A stretch of 42,512 bases of DNA from Micromonospora sp. RP3T (lineage in GTDB: Bacteria; Actinomycetota; Actinomycetes; Mycobacteriales; Micromonosporaceae): NCBI RefSeq assembly GCF_003027925.1, contig NZ_PYPS01000051.1, positions 1 to 42,512 of the forward strand, in the 5' to 3' direction. Below the pieces are notes generated by a model. The model searched no databases and had not been told where the DNA came from. It saw only the letters and a list, made by a program, of their open reading frames with translations. The translations under genes and the position numbers were made by a program. Below, in pieces: positions 14,394-23,076 of this stretch. Position 1 is the stretch's first letter; each line of letters opens with the position of its first letter.

Positions 14394-15236
14394 GTGAAGA
14401 TACGACGCTTCAGCGCCACCGCGTTCGCCGCGGCGCTGCTCATTCCCGGCCTGGCGGCCTGCAACAGCAACGGCACGTCCGACGCCTCCGCGACCCCGAG
14501 CGCCGGTGCCTCCGCCAGCGTCGCCCCCAGCGCCACGGCGTCCGGCAGCGCGGCCAAGCAGGCGCTGCTCGACTCCACCAACGCGATCCGGGAGGGCAAC
14601 TTCCGGTTCGCCATGACCGGTGCCGGTTCCACCGCCGAGGGACAGGTGCATCAGCCAAGCCAGAGCGCCGAGATGCGGATGACGATCGGTGACCCGTCGT
14701 CGGACCTGATGATGAAGCTGGACCTCATCCACGCCAAGCCGGACAGCTGGGTCAAGCTGGAGCTGGGCGGCACCGCCGCCACCCAGATCCCCGGCGTGAA
14801 GAACCTCAACACCGGCAAGTACCAGCACCTCGACCAGAGCCGGATCAAGGGCAACCGGGCGCTGGGCTTCGACTTCGAGAAGATCGACCCGGCCGGCAGC
14901 GCCGTGCTCACCCAGGGCATCACCGACGTACGGCAGAGCGGCGACGGCGCGTACGAGGGCACCGTCGACGTGTCGAAGGCCGCCGAGGCGGGCTCGCTCG
15001 ACCCGGCCGTGATCACCGCGCTCGGGGCGCAGGCCCAGTCGGTGCCGTTCACCGCCAAGGTCGACCCGCAGGGCCGGCTCAGCGAGCTGGTGCTCAAGAT
15101 CCCGGCCGCCGGCCAGAGCGCCGCGCAGGACGTCAAGATCACCTACAGTGACTACGGCACCGCCGCCGCGGCCCAGAAGCCCCCGGCCGACCAGGTCGTC
15201 GAGGCGCCGCCGGAGCTGTACAACCTGTTCAACTGA
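14394..15236 (+). CDS. secreted lipoprotein, LppX/LprAFG-like
   Basis: A lipoprotein of 280 aa with a signal peptide and lipobox LAAC (Cys23), then a Ser/Ala/Thr-rich linker (residues 26-58). The mature domain resembles the LppX/LprAFG lipid-binding family: TNAIREGNFRFAMTG, then DSWVKLELGG, and late PFTAKVDPQGRLSELVLKIP. Such proteins carry lipids between membrane and envelope or support cell-wall assembly, but the exact role here is inferred. GTG 14394 has GGAGAGG upstream. Confidence 0.75.
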   Translation: MKIRRFSATAFAAALLIPGLAACNSNGTSDASATPSAGASASVAPSATASGSAAKQALLDSTNAIREGNFRFAMTGAGSTAEGQVHQPSQSAEMRMTIGDPSSDLMMKLDLIHAKPDSWVKLELGGTAATQIPGVKNLNTGKYQHLDQSRIKGNRALGFDFEKIDPAGSAVLTQGITDVRQSGDGAYEGTVDVSKAAEAGSLDPAVITALGAQAQSVPFTAKVDPQGRLSELVLKIPAAGQSAAQDVKITYSDYGTAAAAQKPPADQVVEAPPELYNLFN

Positions 15237-15259
15237 CCGGAGGTCGTCCGGCTCGTCGC

Positions 15260-15301
15260 CGGTACGCCGCAGTGGCATCCCGACGCCGCTGCGGCGTACC
15301 G
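15260..15301. terminator. bidirectional terminator
   Basis: A perfect 13-bp stem, CGGTACGCCGCAG (15260-15272) with CTGCGGCGTACCG (15289-15301), between the convergent lipoprotein and xseB genes. Confidence 0.8.
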
Positions 15302-15311
15302 CTTCCGGGGC

Positions 15312-15524
15312 TCACTCCCCGGCGCGCTGCCGGGCGGCGTCGATGCGGGCCCGCGCGCCGTCCAGCCAGTGCTGGCAGACACCGGCGAGCTGCTCGCCGC
15401 GCTCCCACAGGGACAGCGACTCCTCCAGCGAGGTGCCGCCCGCCTCCAGCCGTTCCACCACCGAGGCCAGCTCGGCGCGCGCCTGCTCGTAGCTGAGCTG
15501 CTCGTCCTTGGTCTTCTCAGTCAT
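15312..15524 (-). CDS. xseB: exodeoxyribonuclease VII small subunit
   Basis: A protein of 70 aa with the XseB pattern: SYEQARAELASVVERLEAGG, then SLEESLSLWERGEQLAGVC. It partners XseA to degrade single-stranded DNA from both ends. The ATG at 15524 is preferred (GGGA upstream); an in-frame ATG at 15533 adds three residues. It follows the xseA stop by about 13 bp and is thus the second gene of an xseAB operon. Confidence 0.93.
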   Translation of the reverse strand: MTEKTKDEQLSYEQARAELASVVERLEAGGTSLEESLSLWERGEQLAGVCQHWLDGARARIDAARQRAGE

Positions 15525-15537
15525 CGGTCCCATCTCA

Positions 15538-16794
15538 TCAGCCGTCGACGGTGGCGGTCAGCTCGCCCTCGGCGAGGCGTACCCGCAGTGGATCGCCCTT
15601 GGCCACCTCGGACGCCGCGCGGACCACGTGGCCGTCGGCGCGCTGGACGATGGCGTAGCCGCGGTCGAGCGTCGCCGCCGGGGAGAGCGCCCGCAGCCGG
15701 GCCAGCGTGTGCCGCAGGTCGTCGTCGGCGGCGCCCAGCCGGTGCGTCAGGCACCGGCCGGCGCGGTCCCGCAGCGCGGTGACCTCGACGGCCCGCTGGT
15801 CGACCATCACCTGCGGTCGGGCCAGCACCGGGCGGGAGCGGAGCAGGTCGACCCGGTGCTGCTCACGGTCGACGAGATGGCGTACGGCCCGCTCCAGCCG
15901 GGACCGGGCCTGGCCGATGAGGCGGACCTCCTCGGTCAGGTCGGGCACGATCCGTTTCGCCGCGTCGGTGGGCGTGGAGGCCCGGACGTCGGCGACGTAG
16001 TCGAGCAGCGGCGCGTCGGTCTCGTGGCCGATCGCGCTGACCACCGGCGTGCGGCAGGCGAAGACCGCCCGGCACAGCGCCTCGTCGGAGAAGGGCAGCA
16101 GGTCCTCGATGCCGCCGCCGCCCCGCGCGATGACGATCACGTCGACAGTCGGGTCGGCGTCGAGCACCTTGAGCGCGCCGACGATGTCGGGCACCGCGGC
16201 GGACCCCTGCACCGCCACGTTGACGGTGCGGAAGTCGACCGCCGGCCAGCGGCGGCGGGCGTTGGTCAGCACGTCGCGCTCGGCCGCCGAGGCCCGCCCG
16301 GTGATCAGGCCGACCCGGCCGGGCAGGAACGGGAGCCGCCGCTTGCGGGACCTGTCGAACAGCCCCTCGGCCGCCAGCAGCTTCTTGAGCTTCTCCAGCC
16401 GGGCCAGCAGCTCGCCGAGGCCGACCTGGCGGATCTCGTCGGCGCGCAGGCTCAGCGTGCCCCGCGCGGCGTAGAACTCGGGCTTGGCGTGCAGCACCAC
16501 CCGGGCACCCTCGCGCAGCTCCGGCGCGCCCGCGTCGAGCACGTCGCGGTTGGTGGTGACGGTCAGGCTGAGGTCGGCCGACGGGTCACGCAGGGTGAGG
16601 AACACGGTGGCGGCGCCGGGCCGGCGGCTGATCTGCGCCACCTGGCCGTCGACCCAGACCCAGCCGAGCCGGGCGATCCAGGCGCCGACCTTCTGGCTGA
16701 CCACCCGGACCGGCCACGGCTCCTCGGACGTGCTCCGCTCCGGGGGCGTGCTCCGCTCCGGGGGTGTGCCCCGACCCACCTCACCCGCGCTCAC
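15538..16794 (-). CDS. xseA: exodeoxyribonuclease VII large subunit
   Basis: Catalytic subunit of exonuclease VII, 418 aa. An N-terminal OB-fold lies at about residues 30-130 (VWVDGQVAQISRRPGAATVFLTLRD). The nuclease domain follows, with GLITGRASAAERD, VIVIARGGGGIEDLLPFSDEAL and SAIGHETDAPLLDYVADVRASTPT, all family signatures. A coiled-coil region precedes the C-terminal LDRGYAIVQ segment. The GTG start at 16794 lies 7 nt after TAGGGT on the minus strand, so it is probably leaderless. The first 20 or so residues contain a small TPPERS tandem repeat, likely disordered. The gene is divergent from ispH, as in Rv1108c/Rv1110. Confidence 0.95.
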   Translation of the reverse strand: MSAGEVGRGTPPERSTPPERSTSEEPWPVRVVSQKVGAWIARLGWVWVDGQVAQISRRPGAATVFLTLRDPSADLSLTVTTNRDVLDAGAPELREGARVVLHAKPEFYAARGTLSLRADEIRQVGLGELLARLEKLKKLLAAEGLFDRSRKRRLPFLPGRVGLITGRASAAERDVLTNARRRWPAVDFRTVNVAVQGSAAVPDIVGALKVLDADPTVDVIVIARGGGGIEDLLPFSDEALCRAVFACRTPVVSAIGHETDAPLLDYVADVRASTPTDAAKRIVPDLTEEVRLIGQARSRLERAVRHLVDREQHRVDLLRSRPVLARPQVMVDQRAVEVTALRDRAGRCLTHRLGAADDDLRHTLARLRALSPAATLDRGYAIVQRADGHVVRAASEVAKGDPLRVRLAEGELTATVDG

Positions 16795-16801
16795 CCCGCC
16801 C

Positions 16802-16857
16802 ACCCTACGGCCCGGGGCCGACAGGCCGGGCGAGGGCGCGGCGGGCGCACGTACCAT
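16802..16857. promoter_or_regulatory. divergent leaderless promoters of xseA and ispH
   Basis: TAGGGT (minus strand, 16807-16802) lies 7 nt before the xseA GTG. TACCAT (16852-16857) lies 6 nt before the ispH GTG. The two start codons are 69 bp apart and neither has a Shine-Dalgarno. Confidence 0.6.
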
Positions 16858-16863
16858 GGTCGG

Positions 16864-17850
16864 GTGACTGACGCTGAGACGACTCCCCGGACCGGCAAGC
16901 GCGTGCTCCTGGCCAAGCCCCGCGGCTACTGCGCGGGCGTGGACCGGGCGGTGCAGACCGTCGAGGAGGCGTTGAAGCTCTACGGCGCGCCGATCTACGT
17001 CCGCAAGCAGATCGTGCACAACAAGCACGTGGTGCGCACGCTGGAGGCCCAGGGCGCGATCTTCGTGGAGGAGAACGAGGAGGTGCCGGAGGGCGCCACC
17101 GTCATCTTCTCCGCCCACGGTGTCGCCCCCGAGGTCTACGAGCAGGCCAGGGAGCGCTCGCTGAAGGCGATCGACGCCACCTGCCCGCTGGTCACCAAGG
17201 TGCACCACGAGGCCCGGCGGTTCGCCCAGCAGGACTACGACATCCTGCTCATCGGTCACGAGGGGCACGAGGAGGTCATCGGCACCGCCGGTGAGGCCCC
17301 CGCCCACATCCAGCTCGTCGACGGGCCGGACAGCGTCGACCAGATCACCGTGCGTGACCCGGAGAAAGTGGTCTGGCTCTCCCAGACCACGCTCTCGGTC
17401 GACGAGACGCTGGAGACCGTGGCCCGACTCAAGCAGCGCCTGCCGTTGCTCCAGTCGCCGCCCAGCGACGACATCTGCTACGCCACCTCCAACCGCCAGC
17501 ACGTGGTCAAGGAGATCGCCCCCGAGTGCGACGTGGTGATCGTGGTCGGCTCGCGCAACTCCTCGAACTCGGTCCGCCTGGTCGAGGTCGCGCTCGACGC
17601 CGGCGCCCGCGCCGGGCACCTGGTCGACTTCGCCCACGAGATCGACGACGCCTGGCTGACCGGGGCCCGCACCGTGGGGCTGACCTCCGGCGCGAGCGTG
17701 CCGGACGACCTGGTCCAGGACGTGCTCGCGTACCTGGCCGAGCGGGGCTTCGCCGACGTCGAGGAGATCACCACCGCCGACGAGCGGCTGACCTTCTCGC
17801 TGCCGCAGGAGCTCAAGCGCGACATGAAGGCCGCCGCGGCGCGCGGCTGA
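16864..17850 (+). CDS. ispH: 4-hydroxy-3-methylbut-2-enyl diphosphate reductase
   Basis: Last enzyme of the MEP pathway, 328 aa, making isopentenyl and dimethylallyl diphosphate with a 4Fe-4S cluster. The three cluster cysteines are visible: Cys23 in PRGYCAGVDRA, Cys107 in DATCPLV and Cys205 in DICYATSNRQ. IVHNKHVV and SAHGV are also conserved. The start is GTG 16864, leaderless after TACCAT. It supplies the C5 units used by the prenyltransferase at 1280. In M. tuberculosis the orthologue is Rv1110 (lytB2). Confidence 0.97.
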   Translation: MTDAETTPRTGKRVLLAKPRGYCAGVDRAVQTVEEALKLYGAPIYVRKQIVHNKHVVRTLEAQGAIFVEENEEVPEGATVIFSAHGVAPEVYEQARERSLKAIDATCPLVTKVHHEARRFAQQDYDILLIGHEGHEEVIGTAGEAPAHIQLVDGPDSVDQITVRDPEKVVWLSQTTLSVDETLETVARLKQRLPLLQSPPSDDICYATSNRQHVVKEIAPECDVVIVVGSRNSSNSVRLVEVALDAGARAGHLVDFAHEIDDAWLTGARTVGLTSGASVPDDLVQDVLAYLAERGFADVEEITTADERLTFSLPQELKRDMKAAAARG

Positions 17851-17888
17851 CCGGGAACGGATCCGGCGCCCGACGCGTCCAACCGACC

Positions 17889-18299
17889 ATGAAGACTCCT
17901 CGGACGGTGCTCGTAGCCCTGATCGCCGGTGCCGCGCTGACCGCCTGCGCCGGCCCGGGCGACGAGCCCGCCAGCCCCAGCCCGAGCCCGACGGGAGCCG
18001 CCCCGGTGACCAGCCAGCCCGACCCCGCCCTCAGCGCGAGCCCCAGCCGCCCGAACCCGACCTGGAAGGGCGGCCCGTCCACGCCGCCCGGCGTCGGCGG
18101 CACCACCCTCAGCGGCACCATCCGCGCCGGTGTCGAGCCGAACTGCCTGCTGCTCGACGACCACCTGCTGGTCGGCGGCCCGCGCGACCTGCTCAAGGCC
18201 GGTGCCAAGGTGGAGGTCACCGGCCGTCCCGAGCCGGGCATGATGACCACCTGCCAGCAGGGCACCCCGTTCGTCGTCGAGTCGGCCCGCCCCGCCTGA
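17889..18299 (+). CDS. hypothetical lipoprotein
   Basis: A protein of 136 aa with a signal peptide and lipobox LTAC (Cys at about residue 20). A Pro/Ser-rich linker follows (25-65), then a small domain of about 65 residues (TLSGTIRAGVEPNCLLLD, then LKAGAKVEVTGRPEPGMMTTCQQG) that reads like a compact OB-type beta barrel with one possible disulfide. No family recognised. It starts 38 bp after ispH and may be cotranscribed with it. A strong hairpin follows. Confidence 0.65.
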   Translation: MKTPRTVLVALIAGAALTACAGPGDEPASPSPSPTGAAPVTSQPDPALSASPSRPNPTWKGGPSTPPGVGGTTLSGTIRAGVEPNCLLLDDHLLVGGPRDLLKAGAKVEVTGRPEPGMMTTCQQGTPFVVESARPA

Positions 18300-18352
18300 C
18301 ACGTTCCGGGCCCACGGCGACCCGTTCGGGGCCGGGCCATCGGAGGCACGCA

Positions 18353-18387
18353 GGAGCCCCGCCCCCCGGACCGGGGGACGGGGCTCC
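18353..18387. terminator. bidirectional terminator
   Basis: GGAGCCCCG (18353-18361) pairs with CGGGGCTCC (18379-18387), and an inner CCCCC/GGGGG lengthens the stem. It lies between the convergent lipoprotein and subtilisin genes. Confidence 0.8.
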
Positions 18388-18400
18388 GTCGTACCAGCGG

Positions 18401-21400
18401 CTAGTTGACCGCGTGGATCTGCACCGAACCGCGGCCGACGACCGCGCCCTCGGTGGTGGTGACGGCCATGTCACCGAACAGCTCCCGGCCGGCGGCCGGG
18501 GTGGCGAGCGCGGTCACCGCACCGGTGAGGGTGGCGGTGGCGCCGTTGGCCAGGGACAGCGGCGTGGCCGGCGCGGAGAGCGAGCCCAGCGCCGGGGACG
18601 CGAACGAGTCACGGTAGTCGTACGCCGTGCCGCCCGCGGCGACCGCGTAGCCCTCGATGACCACCCGGTAGGTGGCGGCCACCGGGTTGGTCAGCGTGAC
18701 GGCCTCCTCCGAGTCGCCGTCGGCGGATCGGCCCACCTCGGTGGTGCCCCGGAAGATGTACAGGTCCAGGTCGGCGCCGAGGTCGGCGGTGTTGCCGATC
18801 CGGGCGGAGAACGAGGTGGTCCCGGCCGGGATGTCCACCGTGTACTCCTGGGTCGCGCCCTCGGTGATGGTCGGCCGCTCGGCGCGCACGCTGGACAGCG
18901 GGCCACCGACGCCGGTCACCTGGACCGGGCCGAACGTGTTGGTCAGGTTCCAGCTCACCGGGGCCGGCGTGCCGGCGGTCACCGACGGCAGTTCGACCAC
19001 GGCGGGCTCCACCTGCACGCCCTGCACCCGCGCCTGGAGCGTGAACGGGTTGTCCAGCGCCGGCGACGTACGCCGCGACTCCACCTCGATCTCCCAGACA
19101 CCCGGGATCGGGTTCTGGTAGTCGCGCTCCTGCGGCTTGCAGGCGGCAGCGTCGGAGAAGTTGGTGTAGCAGGCGGTGCTCGCGGTGCTCTCGACCGGCA
19201 CGCCGTACGGGTTGATGGCGATGAACCGGGTCTGCGAGCCGGTCGCGATGCCGGACAGGTTGACCTGGAGCGCGCCCGCGCCCTGCGGCACCGTCACGAA
19301 GTACGACGTGAAGCTGTTCCGCTCGACCGAGCCGTTGGCCGAGAACGAGTACGCCGGGCCGGTCACCGCGTTCGAGGCGACCACGACGGTGGCGACCTCG
19401 AAGTCGACCACCGAGGTGGCCGGGTCGTCGACGGTCATGATCGCGCCGTGCGCGCCGACGGTCATCGGCTTGGCCTTCACCTTGACGGTGACGGTCGAGT
19501 TCAGCGGCAGCCAGACCTCCTTGGGGGCGGTCCAGGTGCCGTCGTTGCCGCGGAAGTCGACCAGGTGCTTGACGCCCCGGTTCGGGCCGCTGGTGCGGGT
19601 CAGCTTGACCTCGTAGTAGCGGCTCTCCTTGGCCTTCTGCCCGCCCCGGTCGGCGGCGCAGCGGTTGTAGACGCCGGTGCCCACGTTCGGGTTCGGCACG
19701 AACGTGCCGGAGGCCCGGTCGTAGCGGGTCAGGTTCGGCGACAGCTCGGTGCAGACCGCGGCCTCGGAGGTGTAGGTGCGGGTCTGCACGCCCTGGGCGA
19801 GCAGGCCCCACGCGTCGGGCACGTTCACCATGCCGTAGCCCTGGGCGTACGTCGGGACGCCCGCGATCGGCTTGGCCGACGTGTAGACGGCCCGGCGCAG
19901 CGCGGCCGGGGTGACGCCGGTGCCGGTCGCCTTCGCGGCCGACAGCAGCAGCGCGGCGGCGCCGGTGGCCTGCGGGGAAGCCATCGAGGTGCCGTTCAGC
20001 ATCTGGTAGCCCGGGGGCAGCGGGTAGCCCGCCTCCGGCACCGGGCCGCCGGCCTGCCAGGTCGGCGCGGTGGAGATGGCCGAGCCGGGGGCGGTGATGT
20101 TCGGCTTGAAACCGCCGTCCTCACGCGGGCCGCGGGAGGAGAAGTTGAACAGCCAGTTGTCCTTGCGGACCACCGAGCCGTAGTTGGCCAGCCAGGTGTC
20201 CTTGCTGACGTTCGCCGCGACGCTGACCACGTCGGTGGCGACCGACGGGTCGCCGACGGTGTTCAGGCCCGGGCCGGAGTTGCCGGCCGAGATGAACAGC
20301 TGCACACCGTAGGTGTTGATCAGGTCGTTGTAGAGCACGGCGCGGGCGTTCGCCCCGTCGTTCAGCGCCGGCAGGCCGCCGATCGACATGTTCACCACGT
20401 CGACCCGGCGGTTGACCACCAGGTCGACCATGCCGGTGGTGAGCGCCGCGGCGGTGCAGCCGCCGCCCCAGGAGCAGGCCCGGGCGGAGACCAGCTTGGC
20501 ACCCGGGGCGGCGCCGTCGAAGGCGCTGTTGCCCAGCATGTCGTTCGCGGCGGTGATGCCGGCGACGTGCGTGCCGTGGGTGCTCTCGACGATGCCGATG
20601 TTGACGTAGTCGACCAGGCCGGGACCGCCGACCGGGGTGGTGTCGACGTTGCGCCGGTACTCGACCACGAACGGAATCTGCTCCCGCACGTCGGTGGCCG
20701 GGTTGTCGGTGCCGAACTGGCCGACCTGGAACTTCTCCTTGTACGGCCGCATCACCGCGTCGTCGGTGAAGTCGTTGTTCTGGTTCACGTCGACGCGGAT
20801 GTCACCGTTGGCCGGGTTGTAGAGGATGCCCCAGGCGTCGGTGGTGTCCCCGTCCCGGTTGACGTCGCCCCGCGCGTCGCTGCCGGCGGTGATGTTCTCG
20901 CGGAACACGTTGAACTTGTAGGTGCCGGCCGGCGCCGTCCAGGTGCCCAGCGAGTTGCTGAACGTCGGACCGGTGACCTCGGTGGTCATCGGGCGCCAGG
21001 ACGCGTCCTCGAGCGGGTCGGTCGCGGTGACCCAGTCGACGATCTTGCGCTCGCCGGTGGTGGTCTGCTGGAGGGCCGGCTGGTTCAGGTCGACGCCCGA
21101 GTCCATGATGCCGATGGTGACGCCGCGGCCGTCCCACTCCGGGTGGGCGGCCTTGAACGCCTCCGCGCCGGTCTCGTTGGTCGGCATGTACGGGTTGACC
21201 GCGCCGGTGTCCCCGCCGGGTCCGGCCAGCGTCTCACCCTGCTCGGCGGCCTTGGCGCCGTTCGGCGCGGCCTCCGGCGTCGGGTCGGGGAGCGTGATGG
21301 TCTCGTCGAGGTCGGCGGCGGCGACGCCGGGCAGCGTGGCGGCCTTGAGCGCCTTGGCGGTGGGGACCTTGGCCAGCACGTAGCCGACCTGGTCGTACCG

Positions 21401-21694
21401 CTGGCTCACGGTGGCGCCGAGGCCCTTGAGCCCGTCGACGACCTTCTTGGCCGAGCCCTTCTTCGCCGCGATGATCATCGTGACGGTCGGCGCGTGCTTC
21501 GCCTCGGCCGCGTCGAGCAGCTTGGCGTCGTGGGCGCCCAGGGCCTTCGCGGCGGTCGGCTGCGAGGGTCGGGGGGCGGCGGGGGCCGCGCTCGCGGTCG
21601 CGGCGCCACCCCCGACGGTCATGGCCCCGGCCGCGAGGACCGAGGCGAAGAGCGCGGCGGAGGGGCGCCGGCTCCGATTGCGGGGTTGACTCAC
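18401..21694 (-). CDS. secreted S8 (subtilisin-like) serine protease
   Basis: A large secreted protease of 1097 aa. A signal peptide (residues 1-36, ending ASAAPAA) and a propeptide-like inhibitor region (about 55-140) precede the S8 domain. The catalytic Asp is in IMDSGVD near 198, the His in THGTHVAG near 374, the oxyanion Asn in SAGNSGPG near 472 and the Ser in NGTSMASPQATGAAALL near 568. An insertion between Asp and His (about 215-340) carries repeated DVNRDGDT/DVNQNND stretches that look calcium-binding. Beta-rich C-terminal domains (about 700-1090) end in a pre-peptidase-C-like module with DLDLYIF. The start is GTG 21694 with GGAGGAAGAG. It probably degrades extracellular protein. Confidence 0.93.
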   Translation of the reverse strand: MSQPRNRSRRPSAALFASVLAAGAMTVGGGAATASAAPAAPRPSQPTAAKALGAHDAKLLDAAEAKHAPTVTMIIAAKKGSAKKVVDGLKGLGATVSQRYDQVGYVLAKVPTAKALKAATLPGVAAADLDETITLPDPTPEAAPNGAKAAEQGETLAGPGGDTGAVNPYMPTNETGAEAFKAAHPEWDGRGVTIGIMDSGVDLNQPALQQTTTGERKIVDWVTATDPLEDASWRPMTTEVTGPTFSNSLGTWTAPAGTYKFNVFRENITAGSDARGDVNRDGDTTDAWGILYNPANGDIRVDVNQNNDFTDDAVMRPYKEKFQVGQFGTDNPATDVREQIPFVVEYRRNVDTTPVGGPGLVDYVNIGIVESTHGTHVAGITAANDMLGNSAFDGAAPGAKLVSARACSWGGGCTAAALTTGMVDLVVNRRVDVVNMSIGGLPALNDGANARAVLYNDLINTYGVQLFISAGNSGPGLNTVGDPSVATDVVSVAANVSKDTWLANYGSVVRKDNWLFNFSSRGPREDGGFKPNITAPGSAISTAPTWQAGGPVPEAGYPLPPGYQMLNGTSMASPQATGAAALLLSAAKATGTGVTPAALRRAVYTSAKPIAGVPTYAQGYGMVNVPDAWGLLAQGVQTRTYTSEAAVCTELSPNLTRYDRASGTFVPNPNVGTGVYNRCAADRGGQKAKESRYYEVKLTRTSGPNRGVKHLVDFRGNDGTWTAPKEVWLPLNSTVTVKVKAKPMTVGAHGAIMTVDDPATSVVDFEVATVVVASNAVTGPAYSFSANGSVERNSFTSYFVTVPQGAGALQVNLSGIATGSQTRFIAINPYGVPVESTASTACYTNFSDAAACKPQERDYQNPIPGVWEIEVESRRTSPALDNPFTLQARVQGVQVEPAVVELPSVTAGTPAPVSWNLTNTFGPVQVTGVGGPLSSVRAERPTITEGATQEYTVDIPAGTTSFSARIGNTADLGADLDLYIFRGTTEVGRSADGDSEEAVTLTNPVAATYRVVIEGYAVAAGGTAYDYRDSFASPALGSLSAPATPLSLANGATATLTGAVTALATPAAGRELFGDMAVTTTEGAVVGRGSVQIHAVN

Positions 21695-21842
21695 GTTCTC
21701 TTCCTCCAGAGAACAGGGCCCTTCAGGGGACAGGGCGCGTGTGACGCAGATCCTTCGTGGCGTGTCGAGTCGTGTCACTACCGAGGTTGGCTTTGTGACC
21801 ACTCCGTGACAAGGATCGGCCGTCATCGTCATGCCGACCGTG

Positions 21843-23021
21843 TTAGACGTCGATGCCTGCCGACCGTTCGGCCGATGTGGACGGGCCGTTCAGCAACTCC
21901 GGCGCCTGCGGCTGCCGGGGCGCCAGCTCGACCTGCGCCGGGGCGGCCAGCTCGTCGCCCGAGACGCCCAGCTCGGCCAGCTTGCGTGCGCTGACCAGCA
22001 CCCGGGCCTCCAGCGAACCGACCGCCCGGTTGTACGCCGTCACCGCCCCGCCCAGCGAGCTGCCCAGCTTGCCGACGTGGTCGCCCAGCGTGGACAGCCG
22101 CCCGTACAGCTCACGGGCCAGCGAGTGGACGGTGGCCGCGTTGCGCGCCAACGCCTCCTGCCGCCAGGAGTAGGCGACCGTCCGCAGCAGCGCCACCAGC
22201 GTGGCCGGCGTGGCCAGCACCACGTTGCGGGTGAACGCGTGCTCCAGCAGCGAGGGATCACGCTGCAACGCCACGTCCAGGAACGGGTCGGCCGGCACGA
22301 ACAGCACCACGAACTCCGGTGTCTGGTCGAACGCCGTCCAGTAGGACTTGGCGGCCAGGCTGTCCACGTGTGCCCGCAGGTGTCGCGCGTGCGCGTCGAG
22401 CTGGGTGTCCCGCCCGCGTTCGTCGCGCGCTTCCATCGCGGTCAGGTAGGCGTCGAACGGCGCCTTGGCGTCGACCACCACCGTGCGCCCGCCGTGCAGC
22501 CGCACCACCAGGTCGGGACGGACCCCCTGGTGCTCGGTGGCGGCGGTGACCTGCTCGCTGAAGTCGCAGTGCTCCAGCATGCCGGCCGCCTCGACGATCC
22601 GCCGGAGCTGGTGCTCGCCCCAGCGCCCCCGCACCTGCGGCGCGCGCAGCGCGGCGACGAGCTGCTTGGTCTCGGTGCGCAGCTCACCGGAGACCGTGCT
22701 CATCGCGCGCACCTGCTCGCGCAGCTCGGCGTAGGCGTCGACCCGGTCGTGCTCCAGCTCGGCGACGCGTTGCTCGTAGCGGCGCAGCGAGTCGTGCAGC
22801 GGCGCGACCGCCCGCGCCACCGCCTCCTGCGACTGCGCGGTCGCCTCGTAGCTGAGCGCGCGCATCGACTGCTCCAGCCGCCCCTCACCCTCCCGGGTGG
22901 CCGCCAGCGTCGCCTCCAGCCGGGCCACCTCGGCCGCCGACCGGGCCCGCGCCGCGAGCCAGCCCACCGCGCCGCCGGCGGCGAGGCAGAGCACCACCAC
23001 GGCCAGCGTCGAGAAGCTCAT
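21843..23021 (-). CDS. rmuC: DNA recombination protein RmuC family
   Basis: A protein of 392 aa with one N-terminal transmembrane segment (residues 5-24) and a coiled coil (about 25-140). The RmuC nuclease-like domain follows, with APQVRGRWGEHQLRRIVEAAGM, VVVDAKAPFDAYL and FVPADPFLDVAL. These are the hallmark stretches, and VVDAK resembles a restriction-nuclease-like motif. Members limit DNA inversions or rearrangements in E. coli; the mechanism is not settled. The ATG at 23021 is chosen because it starts the membrane segment; no good Shine-Dalgarno is present. It is divergent from the gene at 23077, with 55 bp between the start codons. Confidence 0.88.
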   Translation of the reverse strand: MSFSTLAVVVLCLAAGGAVGWLAARARSAAEVARLEATLAATREGEGRLEQSMRALSYEATAQSQEAVARAVAPLHDSLRRYEQRVAELEHDRVDAYAELREQVRAMSTVSGELRTETKQLVAALRAPQVRGRWGEHQLRRIVEAAGMLEHCDFSEQVTAATEHQGVRPDLVVRLHGGRTVVVDAKAPFDAYLTAMEARDERGRDTQLDAHARHLRAHVDSLAAKSYWTAFDQTPEFVVLFVPADPFLDVALQRDPSLLEHAFTRNVVLATPATLVALLRTVAYSWRQEALARNAATVHSLARELYGRLSTLGDHVGKLGSSLGGAVTAYNRAVGSLEARVLVSARKLAELGVSGDELAAPAQVELAPRQPQAPELLNGPSTSAERSAGIDV

Positions 23022-23076
23022 GCCGGAGAGCTTGCCAAACGGGTACGACGTGCGCGAGCTGGGTACGTTCGAGGTC

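Noticed and set aside
16728..16770. Tandem repeat at the xseA N-terminus as a mobile or regulatory repeat
   Set aside because: It is only two copies of an 18-bp unit encoding TPPERS in a disordered N-terminus; slippage is enough to explain it.
18413..21994. Very long open frame on the plus strand opposite the subtilisin gene, and similar ones opposite mfd, ppc and rmuC
   Set aside because: They follow the codon register of the true genes on the other strand, have Arg/Gly/Ala/His-rich compositions and no domains. Such antisense frames are normal at this G+C content.
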